DNA of 64,000 bases, from positions 2,790,001 to 2,854,000 of the forward strand of contig NZ_CP104285.1 of assembly GCF_025244905.1 (NCBI RefSeq), given 5' to 3'. Origin of the DNA: Enterobacter mori (GTDB taxonomy: Bacteria > Pseudomonadota > Gammaproteobacteria > Enterobacterales > Enterobacteriaceae). The position numbers and the translations under genes were made by a program. The notes beneath the pieces are model-generated. The model was not told the origin of the DNA, did not search any database, and worked only from the letters and a program-made list of their open reading frames with translations. This document shows positions 40,489 through 51,511 of the stretch, piece by piece (within the stretch, counting starts at the first letter, position 1; every line of letters begins with the position of its first letter).

Positions 40489-41141
40489 TGACTTATTAAC
40501 GACTCCGCATTACACAGACCATGACGAATGGCCAGATGAGTCAACTCGACATCACCGTGAATGTTCAGTTTACTGAACATCCGATAGCGATAGCTGTTCA
40601 CCGTTTTCGGGCTGAGATTCAGCTGTTCAGAGATCTCATTCACTTTCTGACCTTTAGTGATCATCAGCATAATCTGCAACTCGCGCTCAGACAAACTGGC
40701 AAACGGCGATTCCGTTTTTTCAGGTTCAATCTGGCTCAATGCCATCTGTTGTGCAATGTCTGAGGCGATGTAACGCTGCCCGGCAAACACGGAGCGAATC
40801 GCATTCACAACTTCCTGTGGTGCGGCGCCTTTACTCAGATACCCGGCGGCCCCCGCCTGCATCACTTTCGCGGGCAGCGGGTTTTCGGTATGTACGGTCA
40901 GCATGATGACTTTGGTATCAACAAAGGTACGGGCGATTTTACGTGTTGCTTCAAGCCCACCAATGCCGGGCATGTTCATATCCATCAACACCACGTCGGC
41001 CGAGTTTGTGCGACACCATTTCACGGCATCTTCACCACAGCAGGCCTCACCGGCAACTTTAATACCCTTTATATCTTCAAGAATGCGTCGTATCCCTGCG
41101 CGCACCAGTTCGTGGTCATCAACAAGAAGGACGTTGATCAA
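40485..41141 (-). CDS. uvrY: Response regulator UvrY (BarA partner)
   Basis: This 218-residue two-component regulator has a receiver domain with phosphorylation site Asp54 ([14 protein letters not shown]) and Lys near 104. It has a LuxR-type helix-turn-helix ([38 protein letters not shown]). With the sensor BarA it drives csrB/csrC transcription in E. coli, linking carbon state to motility and biofilm. It is co-transcribed with uvrC. Confidence 0.96.
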   Translation of the reverse strand: MINVLLVDDHELVRAGIRRILEDIKGIKVAGEACCGEDAVKWCRTNSADVVLMDMNMPGIGGLEATRKIARTFVDTKVIMLTVHTENPLPAKVMQAGAAGYLSKGAAPQEVVNAIRSVFAGQRYIASDIAQQMALSQIEPEKTESPFASLSERELQIMLMITKGQKVNEISEQLNLSPKTVNSYRYRMFSKLNIHGDVELTHLAIRHGLCNAESLISQ

Positions 41142-41607
41142 AGGAAATGTCTCCAGAATAGGGATAACGCTACTGACTACTTATTGCGTTTATATTAACG
41201 GTTTTCCTCGCAAGATTAAAACGTTAAAAAACGTGCTATACGATTACGTTCTCGTTTTTGGAAATTAGCCTGTACAGCAAGCGGAAAGAAAACCCAGGCG
41301 GCCTGGGCTTTTGCGTCTATTTTTAAGCATCTGTATTCAAAAAGTTACAAAAACAGGGGCACAGCACCGGCTTAAAAACAGTTCTAAACTTTTTGTAACA
41401 ACAATTAACGGCAAACGAACCGGCGATGACAATAAATTGGGAATATCGCAGAGGAGACATTAGCTGTGGGTATTGTTTACGTAAATAAACAAAATGCGGA
41501 AAAGTACGAAAAACAACCACTGCTTTTTTTGTCACGGCTTGTGGTATACTCCGCGGCCTTGACTTTCATCGTCGCGCTCGAGCGCTGTTTTATATTGAGG
41601 AAAATAA
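41142..41607. other. Intergenic region between uvrY and yecF
   Basis: This 466-bp region separates divergent uvrY and yecF. It has a short hairpin CCCAGG-CGG-CCTGGG followed by CTTTTG near 41293-41313 and an extended -10 (TGGTATACT, about 41543-41551) that probably starts yecF. No other gene-like frame is supported. Confidence 0.55.
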
Positions 41608-41832
41608 ATGAGCTCACCTGATTTCGCCACTGCGGAAAATAACCAAGAACTGGCACAGGAAGTAAACTGTCTGAAAGCGCTGCTGACGCTCATGTTACAG
41701 GCAATGGGTCAGGCTGATGCGGGCCGTGTGATCCTTAAGATGGAAAAACAAATCGCGCAGATGGAAGACCAGGCTGAATCAGCCGTATTCGCCAATACTG
41801 TTAAGCAGATTAAACAAGCTTACCGTCAGTAA
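41608..41832 (+). CDS. yecF: YecF family protein (DUF2594)
   Basis: This 74-residue acidic, helical cytoplasmic protein of unknown function matches E. coli YecF in length and position between uvrY and sdiA. A TGAGGAAAA ribosome site lies before the ATG. No membrane or signal segment is visible. Confidence 0.83.
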   Translation: MSSPDFATAENNQELAQEVNCLKALLTLMLQAMGQADAGRVILKMEKQIAQMEDQAESAVFANTVKQIKQAYRQ

Positions 41833-41864
41833 AAAAAACGGCTGGATGCGGTGCATTCAGCCGT
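41831..41864 (-). terminator. Terminator of sdiA
   Basis: On the minus strand a long hairpin (arms ACGGCTGaATGC and GCATcCAGCCGT, one mismatch) is followed by eight T. It lies 34 bp after the sdiA stop and touches the yecF stop codon. Confidence 0.75.
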
Positions 41865-41897
41865 TATCTCGTCTGTCACGCAGAACGTGTTGTCTCT

Positions 41898-42620
41898 TCA
41901 GATCAGTCCTGTCGCCGCCGCGTAACAGGCTATCTGCGTCTTGTTTGGCGCGTTAAATTTCTTCTGCATATTCTTCTGATGGAAATTAACCGTATTCTCC
42001 GATATCGAGAGAATAATCGCTATTTCTGCAGACGTCTTTCCTTCCGCAGTCCACTTCAGAATTTCCCGCTCACGCTTGCTGAATTTCATTTCAGGCGGCA
42101 TGACCATCTCATGTTCAAAACGCAGCAGAGACGTTAAGGCCATTTGAACCAGCATTTGCAGGCGCAACTCTATTTCTTCGCAGCTTAACTTATCCGCCTG
42201 AGCGCGAGTACGTGATACAGACAGGAAACCGAGCGCATGATTAGGCAGCATCAAACACTGCGTAATTCCCGCACGCAAACCGTGGTCCCGCGCGCCGTCC
42301 CAGAGTGCCTGAGCATCAGCGAATAATTCATCCGTCCAGGGTAAATGCCCCTGAATGAAATTCTCTGGTTTCAGCACCGGATCGATGGCGAAAAAATTCT
42401 CTGACTTATATTGCGCCATCCATTCCTGCGGATAACTGGTTTGGACCGAAATCCGGGGGCGCGTAAAGGGGACAGGATGACGAACGCAAAGTGAGAAATA
42501 ATCAAATTCGAGTGCCTGCGTTTGTCGCTGAAGTTCTTGATATACCTCGTCGGCACAGGACATTTCCTGAAACCGGAGGAAGCAATCCCGTCGCCAGTTG
42601 AAAAAGTCTGAATCCCTCAT
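41898..42620 (-). CDS. sdiA: LuxR-type quorum-sensing receptor SdiA
   Basis: This 240-residue regulator has an N-terminal acyl-homoserine-lactone-binding domain (YFSLCVRHPVPFTRPR, FFAIDPVLKPENF, with conserved Trp/Tyr/Asp pocket residues). Its C-terminal LuxR helix-turn-helix is FSKREREILKWTAEGKTSAE and NTVNFHQKNM. E. coli and Salmonella SdiA detect signals of other species because no matching LuxI is made; no luxI gene is in this window. ATG 42620 gives the family length; the frame extends 20 codons upstream without similarity. Confidence 0.93.
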   Translation of the reverse strand: MRDSDFFNWRRDCFLRFQEMSCADEVYQELQRQTQALEFDYFSLCVRHPVPFTRPRISVQTSYPQEWMAQYKSENFFAIDPVLKPENFIQGHLPWTDELFADAQALWDGARDHGLRAGITQCLMLPNHALGFLSVSRTRAQADKLSCEEIELRLQMLVQMALTSLLRFEHEMVMPPEMKFSKREREILKWTAEGKTSAEIAIILSISENTVNFHQKNMQKKFNAPNKTQIACYAAATGLI

Positions 42621-42843
42621 ACTTACCGAATGAAGCCTCTGATAAAGATAATCATTATTATGGTGAATATAACCTAACACATAAATCTTATTTGTTTATA
42701 CAAAATATCGTCCAACGTACCTTAATCTTTAGATTTAATACGGTTAATCTGAACACGGGTGGAATAAAAGAACTACGAACACGCGTTTAGAGGCGAATAA
42801 TTTGCCCCAGAAGAAAAATCTGGAGCAAATTACTGCAAAAATG

Positions 42844-43596
42844 CTACTGCATGAGGAATTTTTCGAGGAACTGGCGGGTGCGGGGCTGTTGCGGGTTCGC
42901 AAACAAGCTTTTCGCTGGCCCCTGCTCAACAATGCGGCCCTGATCCATAAAAATTGCCCGGTCTGCAACATCACGCGCAAAGCTCATTTCGTGAGTCACA
43001 ATCACCATTGTCCGTTTTTCCTGCGCCAGTTGGCGAATGGTATTCAGCACTTCCCCCACCAGCTCGGGGTCAAGCGCGGAGGTGGGCTCATCGAACAGGA
43101 TTACATCCGGGCGCATCGCCAGCGCGCGCGCAATGGCCACACGCTGCTGCTGTCCCCCCGAAAGACGGCGCGGATAGCTGGTTTCCTTACCGGCCAGCCC
43201 AACCTTCGCCAGCAGCTCCCGTGCACGGGTGGTGGCCTCTTCTTTTGGCTCCCCCTTCACGATGACCGGCCCTTCAATAATATTTTCCAGCACCGTACGG
43301 TGCGGGAAAAGGTTGAAGTTCTGGAAAACAAAACCGACATGCTGACGTAGACGGCGAATTAAGCCTTTCTGCTGGCTAATGGATTTCCCGGTATCAATCG
43401 TGATATCCCCTACGCGGATCGTTCCGCCTTCAGGCTGTTCAAGGAGATTGATACTGCGCAGCAGCGTGGTTTTACCCGAGCCACTCGGCCCGATGATCGC
43501 CACCACTTCGCCCTGCTCTACTTCCAGATCGATACCGTGGAGCACCGTTTGTCCGTGGAATTTTTTCACCAGGTTTTTAACGTCGATTGCACTCAT
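42844..43596 (-). CDS. tcyN: L-cystine ABC transporter ATP-binding protein (TcyN/YecC)
   Basis: This 250-residue ATPase of the polar amino-acid uptake class has Walker A IGPSGSGKTTLLR, signature RLSGGQQQRVAIARAL and Walker B VILFDEPTSALDPE. It energises cystine uptake together with the YecS permease and the FliY binding protein. The start overlaps the yecS stop by 4 bp. Confidence 0.94.
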   Translation of the reverse strand: MSAIDVKNLVKKFHGQTVLHGIDLEVEQGEVVAIIGPSGSGKTTLLRSINLLEQPEGGTIRVGDITIDTGKSISQQKGLIRRLRQHVGFVFQNFNLFPHRTVLENIIEGPVIVKGEPKEEATTRARELLAKVGLAGKETSYPRRLSGGQQQRVAIARALAMRPDVILFDEPTSALDPELVGEVLNTIRQLAQEKRTMVIVTHEMSFARDVADRAIFMDQGRIVEQGPAKSLFANPQQPRTRQFLEKFLMQ

Positions 43597-44261
43597 TTCG
43601 GATCACGCTCCTGGCGGTTAAGCTGGTTTTCAAAATAGTTCTGCAGGGCGGAAAGCACCGTCGCCATCACCCAGTAAATCAGTGAGGCCGCAAGATACAT
43701 CGTGAACACTTCCAGCGTCCGCGAGGTGATCAGCTGCGCCTGACGGAACAGCTCCGGCACCTGAATGGTGGCCGCCAACGACGTATCTTTTACCAGGCTG
43801 ATAAAGCTGTTGCTCAACGGCGGTAACGCTACGCGCGCGGCCTGGGGCAATATCGCCCGACGCAGGGTTTGCCACGGCGTCATCCCGATACTGGCTGCCG
43901 CTTCCCACTGCCCCTTATCAATGGAGGAGATGGCCGCACGCAGGGTTTCGGACGTGTAGGCTGCGGTATTTAATGACAGACCAATCATCGCCGCCGGAAT
44001 GGGGTCAAGCTCAATACCGAACTGCGGCAAACCGTAGTAGATCATAAAGAGCTGGGCGATAAGGGGCGTGCCGCGGAATACAGAGATGTAAAAACGCGCC
44101 AGCCAGCGTACCGGCAAGACGGGCGACATGCGCATTAACGCCAGCACGAACCCAAGCACCAGGCCGAAGAACATCCCTCCGATACTGAGTTGAAGCGTAA
44201 ACACCGCCCCCTTAAGCAGGAACGGCAGTGAATCAATAACCAGTTGAATACTTTCGTGCAT
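43593..44261 (-). CDS. tcyL: L-cystine ABC transporter permease (TcyL/YecS)
   Basis: This 222-residue inner-membrane permease has about five helices. It carries the polar amino-acid permease coupling loop EAAASIGMTPWQTLRRAILP and the ending FENQLNRQERDPK. It sits between dcyD and yecC, forming one operon as in E. coli. Confidence 0.94.
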   Translation of the reverse strand: MHESIQLVIDSLPFLLKGAVFTLQLSIGGMFFGLVLGFVLALMRMSPVLPVRWLARFYISVFRGTPLIAQLFMIYYGLPQFGIELDPIPAAMIGLSLNTAAYTSETLRAAISSIDKGQWEAAASIGMTPWQTLRRAILPQAARVALPPLSNSFISLVKDTSLAATIQVPELFRQAQLITSRTLEVFTMYLAASLIYWVMATVLSALQNYFENQLNRQERDPK

Positions 44262-44282
44262 TATTATTTTTCGACCTGATTT

Positions 44283-45290
<1,008 letters not shown>

Positions 45291-45336
45291 TCATATGATA
45301 TTTTTCATTATGCACGCAGACGCGTAAGAAATAAAA

Positions 45337-45361
45337 AAGGCGCTTTTAAAAGCGCCTTTTT
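45337..45361 (-). terminator. Terminator between fliY and dcyD
   Basis: The palindrome AAAGGCGCTTTT/AAAAGCGCCTTT with flanking T runs lies just after fliY. It could act in both directions and limits read-through into dcyD. Confidence 0.8.
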
Positions 45362-45376
45362 TTATGGGTCAAAGAC

Positions 45377-46177
45377 TTATTTGGTGACGTCAGCGCCGAA
45401 CCATTTCTCAGAAAGCGCTTTCAGGCTACCGTCTTTCTGCATGTCAGCAATCGCGGAATCGATCGCTTTCACCAGGTCTTCGTTACCTTTACGGATGGCA
45501 ACCCCTGCTTCCTGGCGAGAGAACGCATCACCCGCAACGGCCAGGGTATTGTTGGTTTTCTTCACCAGATCCAGCGCGGCCAGGCGGTCAACCAGAATGG
45601 CGTCGATACGGCCCACGCGCAGATCCTGGTATTTGGTCGGGTCATCATCATAGGTGCGAATATCCACGCCCTGCACGTTCTGGCGCAGCCACTCTTCATA
45701 GTTGGTACCCAGACCGACGCCGACTTTCTTCCCTTTCAGGTCCGCAGCCGTTTTAATCCCGCCTTCGTTACCTTTCTTCACCAGCGCCTGAATACCGGAC
45801 ACGGTGTACGGCGTGGAGAAGTCATACTTCTTCTTACGCTCGTCAGAAATGGTCACCTGGTTGATCACCACATCAATACGTTTTGAATCCAGCGACGCCA
45901 GCATGCCGTCCCATTTGGTCGGCTTCAGAGACGCTTTCACGCCAAGGTGTTTCGCCAGCTCTTCAGCAAATTCCACTTCGAAACCGGTCAATTTACCGTC
46001 GTCACCCTGGTAGCTGAACGGAGGATAGGTTCCTTCCAGCCCCACCAGCAGCGTACCGCGCTCTTTTACTTTATTCAGCAGGTTTTCCGCGGCGAACGTT
46101 TTCACGCTCATGCCCGCAACCAGCGCAACGGCCATAACACCCATCAGCGCCTGACGACCCAGAAGTGCAAATTTCAT
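45377..46177 (-). CDS. fliY: Cystine-binding periplasmic protein FliY (TcyJ)
   Basis: This 266-residue periplasmic binding protein has a signal peptide cut after KTFAAE-like residues near 30. The mature SBP-bac-3 domain contains GTLLVGLEGTYPPFSYQGDD and the ligand arginine/aspartate region VVINQVTISDERKKKYDFST. Despite the name it serves cystine uptake, with YecS and YecC, rather than the flagellum. It lies between fliZ and dcyD. Confidence 0.95.
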   Translation of the reverse strand: MKFALLGRQALMGVMAVALVAGMSVKTFAAENLLNKVKERGTLLVGLEGTYPPFSYQGDDGKLTGFEVEFAEELAKHLGVKASLKPTKWDGMLASLDSKRIDVVINQVTISDERKKKYDFSTPYTVSGIQALVKKGNEGGIKTAADLKGKKVGVGLGTNYEEWLRQNVQGVDIRTYDDDPTKYQDLRVGRIDAILVDRLAALDLVKKTNNTLAVAGDAFSRQEAGVAIRKGNEDLVKAIDSAIADMQKDGSLKALSEKWFGADVTK

Positions 46178-46263
46178 AAATACCCCGATATAGTGGAATT
46201 TTTACGTAGTGTAGAGAAATCGCCTGCAACGTCAAAGGCGACTGCGCTACATCTTATTCTTTT

Positions 46264-46815
46264 TTAATATATATCAGAAGTTGTTCCGGCGTGGGCTTTC
46301 TGCTTCACGACACCCGGCATCTGTACCTTATATTGTGCATACTTGCGCAGCGCAATCCGGTAGTTGTTGGTGCTGGTCGCAGGCAGCCACGGCTCCAGAT
46401 TTTCATCCAGATAACCGGTTTTCAGCAGATCGCGAGAAATATTGTTGACGGTCAGATGTTGCCCAAGGCGTCGCAGGCGAACCACATATTCGCGAACGGT
46501 GCCGTGGCTCATCTCCGTTTGTTCAAACAGGAATTGCTTGAAGCCGATAATATCGAAGAAGTCGCTTTGCTCTTTGCAGTGGAGATCGCCACAGAAACGG
46601 CAAAGCGCCACCCACTCTTTTTGCTCTTCGAGCCAGGCGGCTTCATCCATCAACGTGTCGAGGCGGGATATCGCAATTTTGTTCACGATTTCGCCACGAC
46701 GAACCAGCGTGATACGGTCGAGTAATTTATTACAGTGGGCGCAATGCGTCTGGCTGTGTTTAAAGTCTTTCAGGTAGCGGCTTAAAGGCCGTCTTTTAGA
46801 TTGCTGCACCGTCAT
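46264..46815 (-). CDS. fliZ: Flagellar regulator FliZ
   Basis: This 183-residue DNA-binding protein resembles the core-binding domain of tyrosine recombinases (HGTVREYVVRLRRLGQHLTV and NNYRIALRKYAQYKVQM) without the catalytic domain. In E. coli it antagonises stationary-phase sigma-S promoters so that motility dominates. It lies 54 bp after fliA in the same operon. It keeps the cysteine pairs HCAHCNKLL and LCRFCGDLHC. Confidence 0.95.
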   Translation of the reverse strand: MTVQQSKRRPLSRYLKDFKHSQTHCAHCNKLLDRITLVRRGEIVNKIAISRLDTLMDEAAWLEEQKEWVALCRFCGDLHCKEQSDFFDIIGFKQFLFEQTEMSHGTVREYVVRLRRLGQHLTVNNISRDLLKTGYLDENLEPWLPATSTNNYRIALRKYAQYKVQMPGVVKQKAHAGTTSDIY

Positions 46816-46869
46816 GATAACTCCTGGTTGTCAATACGTTGTGCGGCATTTCCCAGGTGAATCAATCAC

Positions 46870-47589
46870 CTATAACTTACCCAGTTTCGTGCGTAAGCGC
46901 TTGATGGCCTGGCTGTGCAGCTGGCTAACCCGAGACTCCCCCACCTCCAGTACCGCACCAATCTCCTTGAGATTGAGCTCTTCCTGGTAATAGAGGGTCA
47001 ACACCAGCTGTTCGCGCTCTGGTAAAGCTTCAATCGCTTCCATCACGCGCTGGCGTAAATTCCCTTCCATTAAATGGTGTAACGGGTTTTCTTGCTGATG
47101 CTCATCCGTCACCAGCTCGATGCTATCGCCATGCTCTTCGCGCCACTCGTCATAGGAGAAGAGTTGGCTATTATTGGTATCGAGCAACATCTGACGATAC
47201 TCTTCAACAGCAATGCCAAGACGATCCGCCACTTCAGTTTCCGTCGCGTTACGCCCCAGTTCCTGTTCCAGCTGCCCCATCGCATGCGCCACTTCGCGCG
47301 CGTTGCGGCGAACACTGCGCGGCACCCAGTCTCGGCTGCGCAGCTCGTCCAGCATCGCCCCACGAATACGCTGAACTGCGTAAGTCGTAAATGCCGTTCC
47401 TTGCAGAGCGTCGTATCGGTCAACTGCATTCAATAACCCGATACCGCCCGCCTGTAGCAGATCGTCCAGTTCCACGCTCGCCGGCAAACGCACCTGGAGG
47501 CGCAATGCTTCGTGACGCACCAGCGGAACATAACGCTGCCACAGCGAGTGTTTATCCATTACACCATCAGCGGTATAGAGTGAATTCAC
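46870..47589 (-). CDS. fliA: Sigma-28 (FliA), flagellar RNA polymerase sigma factor
   Basis: This 239-residue sigma factor reads class 3 flagellar and chemotaxis promoters. Region 2 is LDDLLQAGGIGLLNAVDRYD and TTYAVQRIRGAMLDELRSRD; region 4 is LNLKEIGAVLEVGESRVSQL. It is nearly identical to E. coli FliA and has the same length. The anti-sigma partner FlgM is not in the window. It heads the fliAZ unit. Confidence 0.97.
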   Translation of the reverse strand: MNSLYTADGVMDKHSLWQRYVPLVRHEALRLQVRLPASVELDDLLQAGGIGLLNAVDRYDALQGTAFTTYAVQRIRGAMLDELRSRDWVPRSVRRNAREVAHAMGQLEQELGRNATETEVADRLGIAVEEYRQMLLDTNNSQLFSYDEWREEHGDSIELVTDEHQQENPLHHLMEGNLRQRVMEAIEALPEREQLVLTLYYQEELNLKEIGAVLEVGESRVSQLHSQAIKRLRTKLGKL

Positions 47590-47614
47590 GATAAACAGCC
47601 CTGCGTTAATTGAG

Positions 47615-47641
47615 TTATCGGCATGATTATCCGATTCTGCA
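47615..47641 (-). promoter_or_regulatory. Possible sigma-28 promoter of fliA
   Basis: On the minus strand a perfect -10 GCCGATAA lies 26 bp before the fliA start. The -35 at the right spacing (TGCAGAAT) is poor. It may give sigma-28 autoregulation beside an FlhDC-dependent start. Confidence 0.45.
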
Positions 47642-47710
47642 GGGGTTTCAATTGGGTGAATAGTGGGTGAAATGAGGGGTTATTTGGGGGGTTATGCAAA
47701 TAGCGCTAAA

Positions 47711-47737
47711 TAAAAACCCCGCCGAAGCGGGGTTTAA
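47711..47737 (-). terminator. Terminator of fliC
   Basis: The stem AACCCCGC/GCGGGGTT with a TTCG loop is followed by a T run on the minus strand, 17 bp after the fliC stop. Confidence 0.88.
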
Positions 47738-47751
47738 GCATTATCAGGCGA

Positions 47752-49017
47752 TTAGCCCTGCAGCAGAGACAGAACCTGCTGAGGAACCTGGTTAGCTTTG
47801 GACAGCACGGAGTTACCGGCCTGCTGGATGATCTGCGCTTTAGACATATTTGACACTTCGGTCGCATAGTCGGCGTCCTGAATACGGGACTGCGCTTCAG
47901 ACAGGTTGGTGGTGGTGTTGTTCAGGTTGGTTACAGCAGAGCTCAGACGGTTCTGTACCGCACCCAGTGAAGAACGGAATTTATCAACAGACGCGATAGC
48001 TTTGTCCAGCAGAGCCAGTGGATCTGCAGTTGACACGCCTTTGAACTCGCCCGCTGCGTTCAGGGTAACAGTCTGTGCGTTGTTCAGAGTACCGCCCGCA
48101 CCGCCATCAGCGATAGCAGCGCCAGTCAGGGAGTAGTTTTTACCCTGAACTTCAGCGTAACCTGCAGCAGCGCCAGCAGCGTCTGCGCCAACTTTAACTG
48201 CAACACCAGTCAGAGTACCGGTACCACCGTTAGCATCGGTATAGGTGATGTCAGCGGTGTTCACTTTCACGCTGCCAGTTGCATCGTCAACAGACACAGC
48301 GTAGTTGTCAGAACCAGAAGAAACCACGTAGGTCGCAGTAGATGCGCCAGCTGGAGTCTGCACGTTGTGCAGAGTCAGGCTCTTCGCGTCCACGCCCAGA
48401 GTAGTAGCAACTGCGCTCAGGTCAACATCTTTCAGAGCACCGCTCGCGCCAACCTGAGTGATAGAATCGCTCAGTTTCAGTGCGTTGTTAGAAACGGAGA
48501 AGCCGTTCAGACCCAGAGTAGAAGAGTCGATCTGCTGCAGGTCGATGGAGATAGTCTGGCCGTCGTTTGCACCAACCTGAATCGCCATAGAACCGTTTTT
48601 AGCCAGTACGTTCACGCCGTTGAACTGAGTCTGACCAGATACGCGGTCGATTTCAGACAGACGGGATTTGATTTCGTCCTGGATTGACGTCAGGTCAGAA
48701 TCAGAGTTAGTACCGGTAGTCGCCTGAACGGTCAGTTCACGAACACGCTGCAGGTTGTTGTTGATTTCAGACAGCGCGCCTTCAGTGGTCTGTGCCAGAG
48801 AGATACCGTCGTTAGCGTTACGTGCAGCCTGAGTCAGACCTTTGATGTTAGACGTGAAGCGGTTAGCGATAGCCTGGCCCGCAGCATCATCTTTAGCGCT
48901 GTTGATACGCAGACCGGAAGACAGACGCTCAATAGAAGAAGACAGAGCAGACTGGTTCTTGTTGATGTTGTTCTGAGTGATCAGCGAGAGGCTGTTGGTA
49001 TTAATGACTTGTGCCAT
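47752..49017 (-). CDS. fliC: Flagellin FliC
   Basis: This 421-residue filament subunit has conserved D0/D1 ends ([20 protein letters not shown], the TLR5-type segment [20 protein letters not shown], and the C-terminal [20 protein letters not shown] to LSLLQG). The centre, about residues 180-330, is Ala/Gly/Thr/Val-rich and hypervariable, as in the H antigen. It is shorter than E. coli K-12 FliC (498) because of this centre. A sigma-28 promoter lies 81 bp upstream and a strong terminator follows. Confidence 0.96.
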   Translation of the reverse strand: MAQVINTNSLSLITQNNINKNQSALSSSIERLSSGLRINSAKDDAAGQAIANRFTSNIKGLTQAARNANDGISLAQTTEGALSEINNNLQRVRELTVQATTGTNSDSDLTSIQDEIKSRLSEIDRVSGQTQFNGVNVLAKNGSMAIQVGANDGQTISIDLQQIDSSTLGLNGFSVSNNALKLSDSITQVGASGALKDVDLSAVATTLGVDAKSLTLHNVQTPAGASTATYVVSSGSDNYAVSVDDATGSVKVNTADITYTDANGGTGTLTGVAVKVGADAAGAAAGYAEVQGKNYSLTGAAIADGGAGGTLNNAQTVTLNAAGEFKGVSTADPLALLDKAIASVDKFRSSLGAVQNRLSSAVTNLNNTTTNLSEAQSRIQDADYATEVSNMSKAQIIQQAGNSVLSKANQVPQQVLSLLQG

Positions 49018-49097
49018 GATTTCGATTCCTGTTGTTCATCAAATCTGTTTGGTTAGATTTGGGTTTCCACCCTTCGGCTTCATCGCCGTCAAAGGTG

Positions 49098-49124
49098 TTA
49101 TCGTCTGGTCCAAAACAACCTTTA
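49098..49124 (-). promoter_or_regulatory. Sigma-28 promoter of fliC
   Basis: On the minus strand TAAAGGTT, 11 bases, GACGATAA differs from the FliA consensus at only a few positions. It lies 81 bp before fliC and implies an untranslated leader of about 75 nt. Confidence 0.78.
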
Positions 49125-49217
49125 GATTTTTTTTCAGGATCTCGATAATTTTTTTAGCCACGGAAATACTCTTCTCTATTACCGTTATTCCCGCCATTAA
49201 AAAAAAGAAATTAACCG

Positions 49218-49244
49218 TAAACTTTCACGCATAAAGGCCGATAA
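49218..49244 (+). promoter_or_regulatory. Sigma-28 promoter of fliDST
   Basis: TAAACTTT, 11 bases, GCCGATAA is a near-perfect FliA promoter on the plus strand, 43 bp before fliD. It is divergent from the fliC promoter 93 bp away. Confidence 0.9.
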
Positions 49245-49286
49245 CCCCACTATTCGTTCTACGTGTCGATAGATTAAGGAATAAAT

Positions 49287-50699
49287 ATGGCAAGTATTTC
49301 ATCATTGGGGATTGGTTCGGGTCTTAAGTTAGCAGACATTCTGGATAGTCTGACCACGGCCGAAAAAGCGCAGCTGACGCCGATTTCCAAACAACAGACA
49401 TCTTATACCGCCAAGCTTAGCGCTTACGGCACGTTGAAGAGTTCACTGGAAGCGTTTCAGACCGCTAACACCGCGCTGAATAAAGCTGACCTGTTTACGG
49501 CCACCAGCACGGCGAGCAGCACCACGGCATTCAGCGCCACCACGACGGGCAGCGCCATTGCGGGTAAATACACCATTAGCGTCTCTCAGCTGGCGCAGGC
49601 GCAGACGCTGACCACTAAAAATACCCAGGCGGACTCTAAAACCGCCATTGCCACCGCGGACAGCAAAATTACGTTTACCGCTGGCAACGGTAAAGATCCG
49701 GTGACCGTGGATATCAGCGCGGCAAACTCCTCGCTGACCGGCATTCGTGATGCCATCAACAAAGCGGATGCGGGCGTGACCGCAAGTATTATTAACGTCG
49801 GTAATGGTCAGTATCGTTTGTCTATTACCTCTACGGAAACCGGTGCAGATAACGCAGTCAGCATCAGCGTGAGCGGCGATAGCGCCCTGCAAACCTTTAT
49901 GGGTTACAACGGCACCAGCACCGACGCCAGCAACGGCATGACGGAAAGCGTTACCGCGCAGAACGCCAAGCTGAAGGTCAACAACGTTGATATTGAAAAC
50001 AGCAGCAACACCATCAGTGATGCGCTGGAAGATATCACCCTGAACCTGAATGACGTCACCACCGGTAACCAGACGCTGACGATCACCAAAGATACGTCCA
50101 AAGCCGAAACGGCAATGAAAGCCTGGGTGGATGCGTACAACACGCTGCAGGACAGCTTTGCAACCTTAACCAAATATACGGCGGTGGATGCAGGCACAGA
50201 TTCACAGGATTCCAGCAACGGTGCCCTGCTTGGGGACAGCACGCTGCGTACGATCCAGACCCAGCTGAAAACCATGCTCAGCAACACCGTGGGCGGTACC
50301 ACCTATAAAACGCTGTCGTCATTGGGCATTACCACTGACCCAAGCTCCGGAAAACTGGAGCTGGACAGCGATAAGATGAAAAAAGCGCTGACGGATAACC
50401 CGACAGCCGTGAAAGACCTGGTTGTCGGTGACGGTAAAACCACCGGGATCACCACCACCATGGCCACCCAACTGACTGACTGGCTCTCCAGCAAAGGCAT
50501 TATCCAGGCAGCCAAAGATGGCGTCAGCAAAACGCTGAACAAGCTGACGGATCAATACAACGCCGTGAGCGAGCGTATTGACGCACGCGTGGCACAGTAT
50601 AAAGCCCAGTTTACTCAACTGGACGTACTGATGACCTCGCTGAACAACACCAGCAGCTACCTGACGCAGCAGTTTGAAAATACGTCCAGCAGCAAGTAG
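49287..50699 (+). CDS. fliD: Flagellar cap protein FliD
   Basis: This 470-residue protein forms the pentameric cap at the filament tip, under which flagellin folds. The N-terminal MASISSLGIGSGLKLADILD and C-terminal coiled-coil YLTQQFENTSSSK are conserved; the middle (about 80-270) is Thr/Ser-rich and variable. It is the first gene of fliDST, reading away from fliC. Confidence 0.95.
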   Translation: MASISSLGIGSGLKLADILDSLTTAEKAQLTPISKQQTSYTAKLSAYGTLKSSLEAFQTANTALNKADLFTATSTASSTTAFSATTTGSAIAGKYTISVSQLAQAQTLTTKNTQADSKTAIATADSKITFTAGNGKDPVTVDISAANSSLTGIRDAINKADAGVTASIINVGNGQYRLSITSTETGADNAVSISVSGDSALQTFMGYNGTSTDASNGMTESVTAQNAKLKVNNVDIENSSNTISDALEDITLNLNDVTTGNQTLTITKDTSKAETAMKAWVDAYNTLQDSFATLTKYTAVDAGTDSQDSSNGALLGDSTLRTIQTQLKTMLSNTVGGTTYKTLSSLGITTDPSSGKLELDSDKMKKALTDNPTAVKDLVVGDGKTTGITTTMATQLTDWLSSKGIIQAAKDGVSKTLNKLTDQYNAVSERIDARVAQYKAQFTQLDVLMTSLNNTSSYLTQQFENTSSSK

Positions 50700-50729
50700 T
50701 AAACGCTAAACGAACCCGAGGGGGATAAC

Positions 50730-51140
50730 ATGTACGGCGCAAAAGGCACGCAAGCCTACGCAAAGATAGAGGTTGAAAGCGCGGTGATGAGCGCCAGCCA
50801 GCAGCAGCTGGTTATCATGCTATTTGATGGAGCCCTCAGCGCGCTGGTTCGCGCGCGTCTGTTCCTGCAAGACGGTAATATTCCGGCAAAGGGGTTGGCA
50901 CTCTCGAAAGCCATTAACATTATTGAAAACGGGTTGAAGGTTGGCCTGGTGGACAATAACGGTGATGAGCTTACGCAAAACCTGATTGCCCTTTATGCCT
51001 ATATGGTACGTCGCCTCCTGCACGCCAACGTGAATAACGACGCCAGCGCCATCGAAGAGGTGGAAACATTGCTGCGCAATATCGCTGACGGGTGGAAGGA
51101 GGTTGCGGGTACGCCACAACTGATGCAGGACGCCGTCTAA
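50730..51140 (+). CDS. fliS: Flagellin export chaperone FliS
   Basis: This 136-residue helical cytoplasmic chaperone binds the C-terminus of flagellin and prevents early polymerisation. It begins [20 protein letters not shown] and contains [18 protein letters not shown]. It lies 30 bp after fliD with a GAGGGGG ribosome site and overlaps the fliT start (TAATG). Confidence 0.95.
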   Translation: MYGAKGTQAYAKIEVESAVMSASQQQLVIMLFDGALSALVRARLFLQDGNIPAKGLALSKAINIIENGLKVGLVDNNGDELTQNLIALYAYMVRRLLHANVNNDASAIEEVETLLRNIADGWKEVAGTPQLMQDAV

Positions 51141-51511
51141 TGAGTAATGCACCGCAACTCTATACCCTTTATCAGCAACTCCTTGAGCAGAGCCAGTTGA
51201 TGTTGCGACTGGCTCGCCAGGGTTTATGGGATGATCTCATTACTTGTGAAACCGATTATGTCAACGCGGTGCACTCGCTGGCTCGTCTTACGCAGGAAGC
51301 GGAACCCTCTGCACAACTGCAGGAGCAACTTCGACCGACCCTGCGCGTGATCCTCGACAATGAAAGCCAGGTGAAAACATTGCTGCAGTCCAGAATGAAT
51401 GAACTGGCTAAAATGGTGGGCCAATCCTCCATTCAGAAAACCGTTCTTTCCACCTACAGCAACCAGGGCGGTCATGTCCTGGTCCCGCAAAGTAATAGCG
51501 ATCTCAATTAG
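51140..51511 (+). CDS. fliT: Flagellar chaperone FliT
   Basis: This 123-residue helical protein is the export chaperone of FliD and also blocks FlhDC when free. It contains [20 protein letters not shown] and [23 protein letters not shown] 51140 overlaps the last base of the fliS stop and matches the E. coli start; the frame is open 16 codons upstream inside fliS. Confidence 0.92.
   Translation: MSNAPQLYTLYQQLLEQSQLMLRLARQGLWDDLITCETDYVNAVHSLARLTQEAEPSAQLQEQLRPTLRVILDNESQVKTLLQSRMNELAKMVGQSSIQKTVLSTYSNQGGHVLVPQSNSDLN

Noticed and set aside
45337..45361. A separate small RNA between fliY and dcyD
   Set aside because: The symmetrical hairpin with T runs is explained by a terminator and no promoter is visible.
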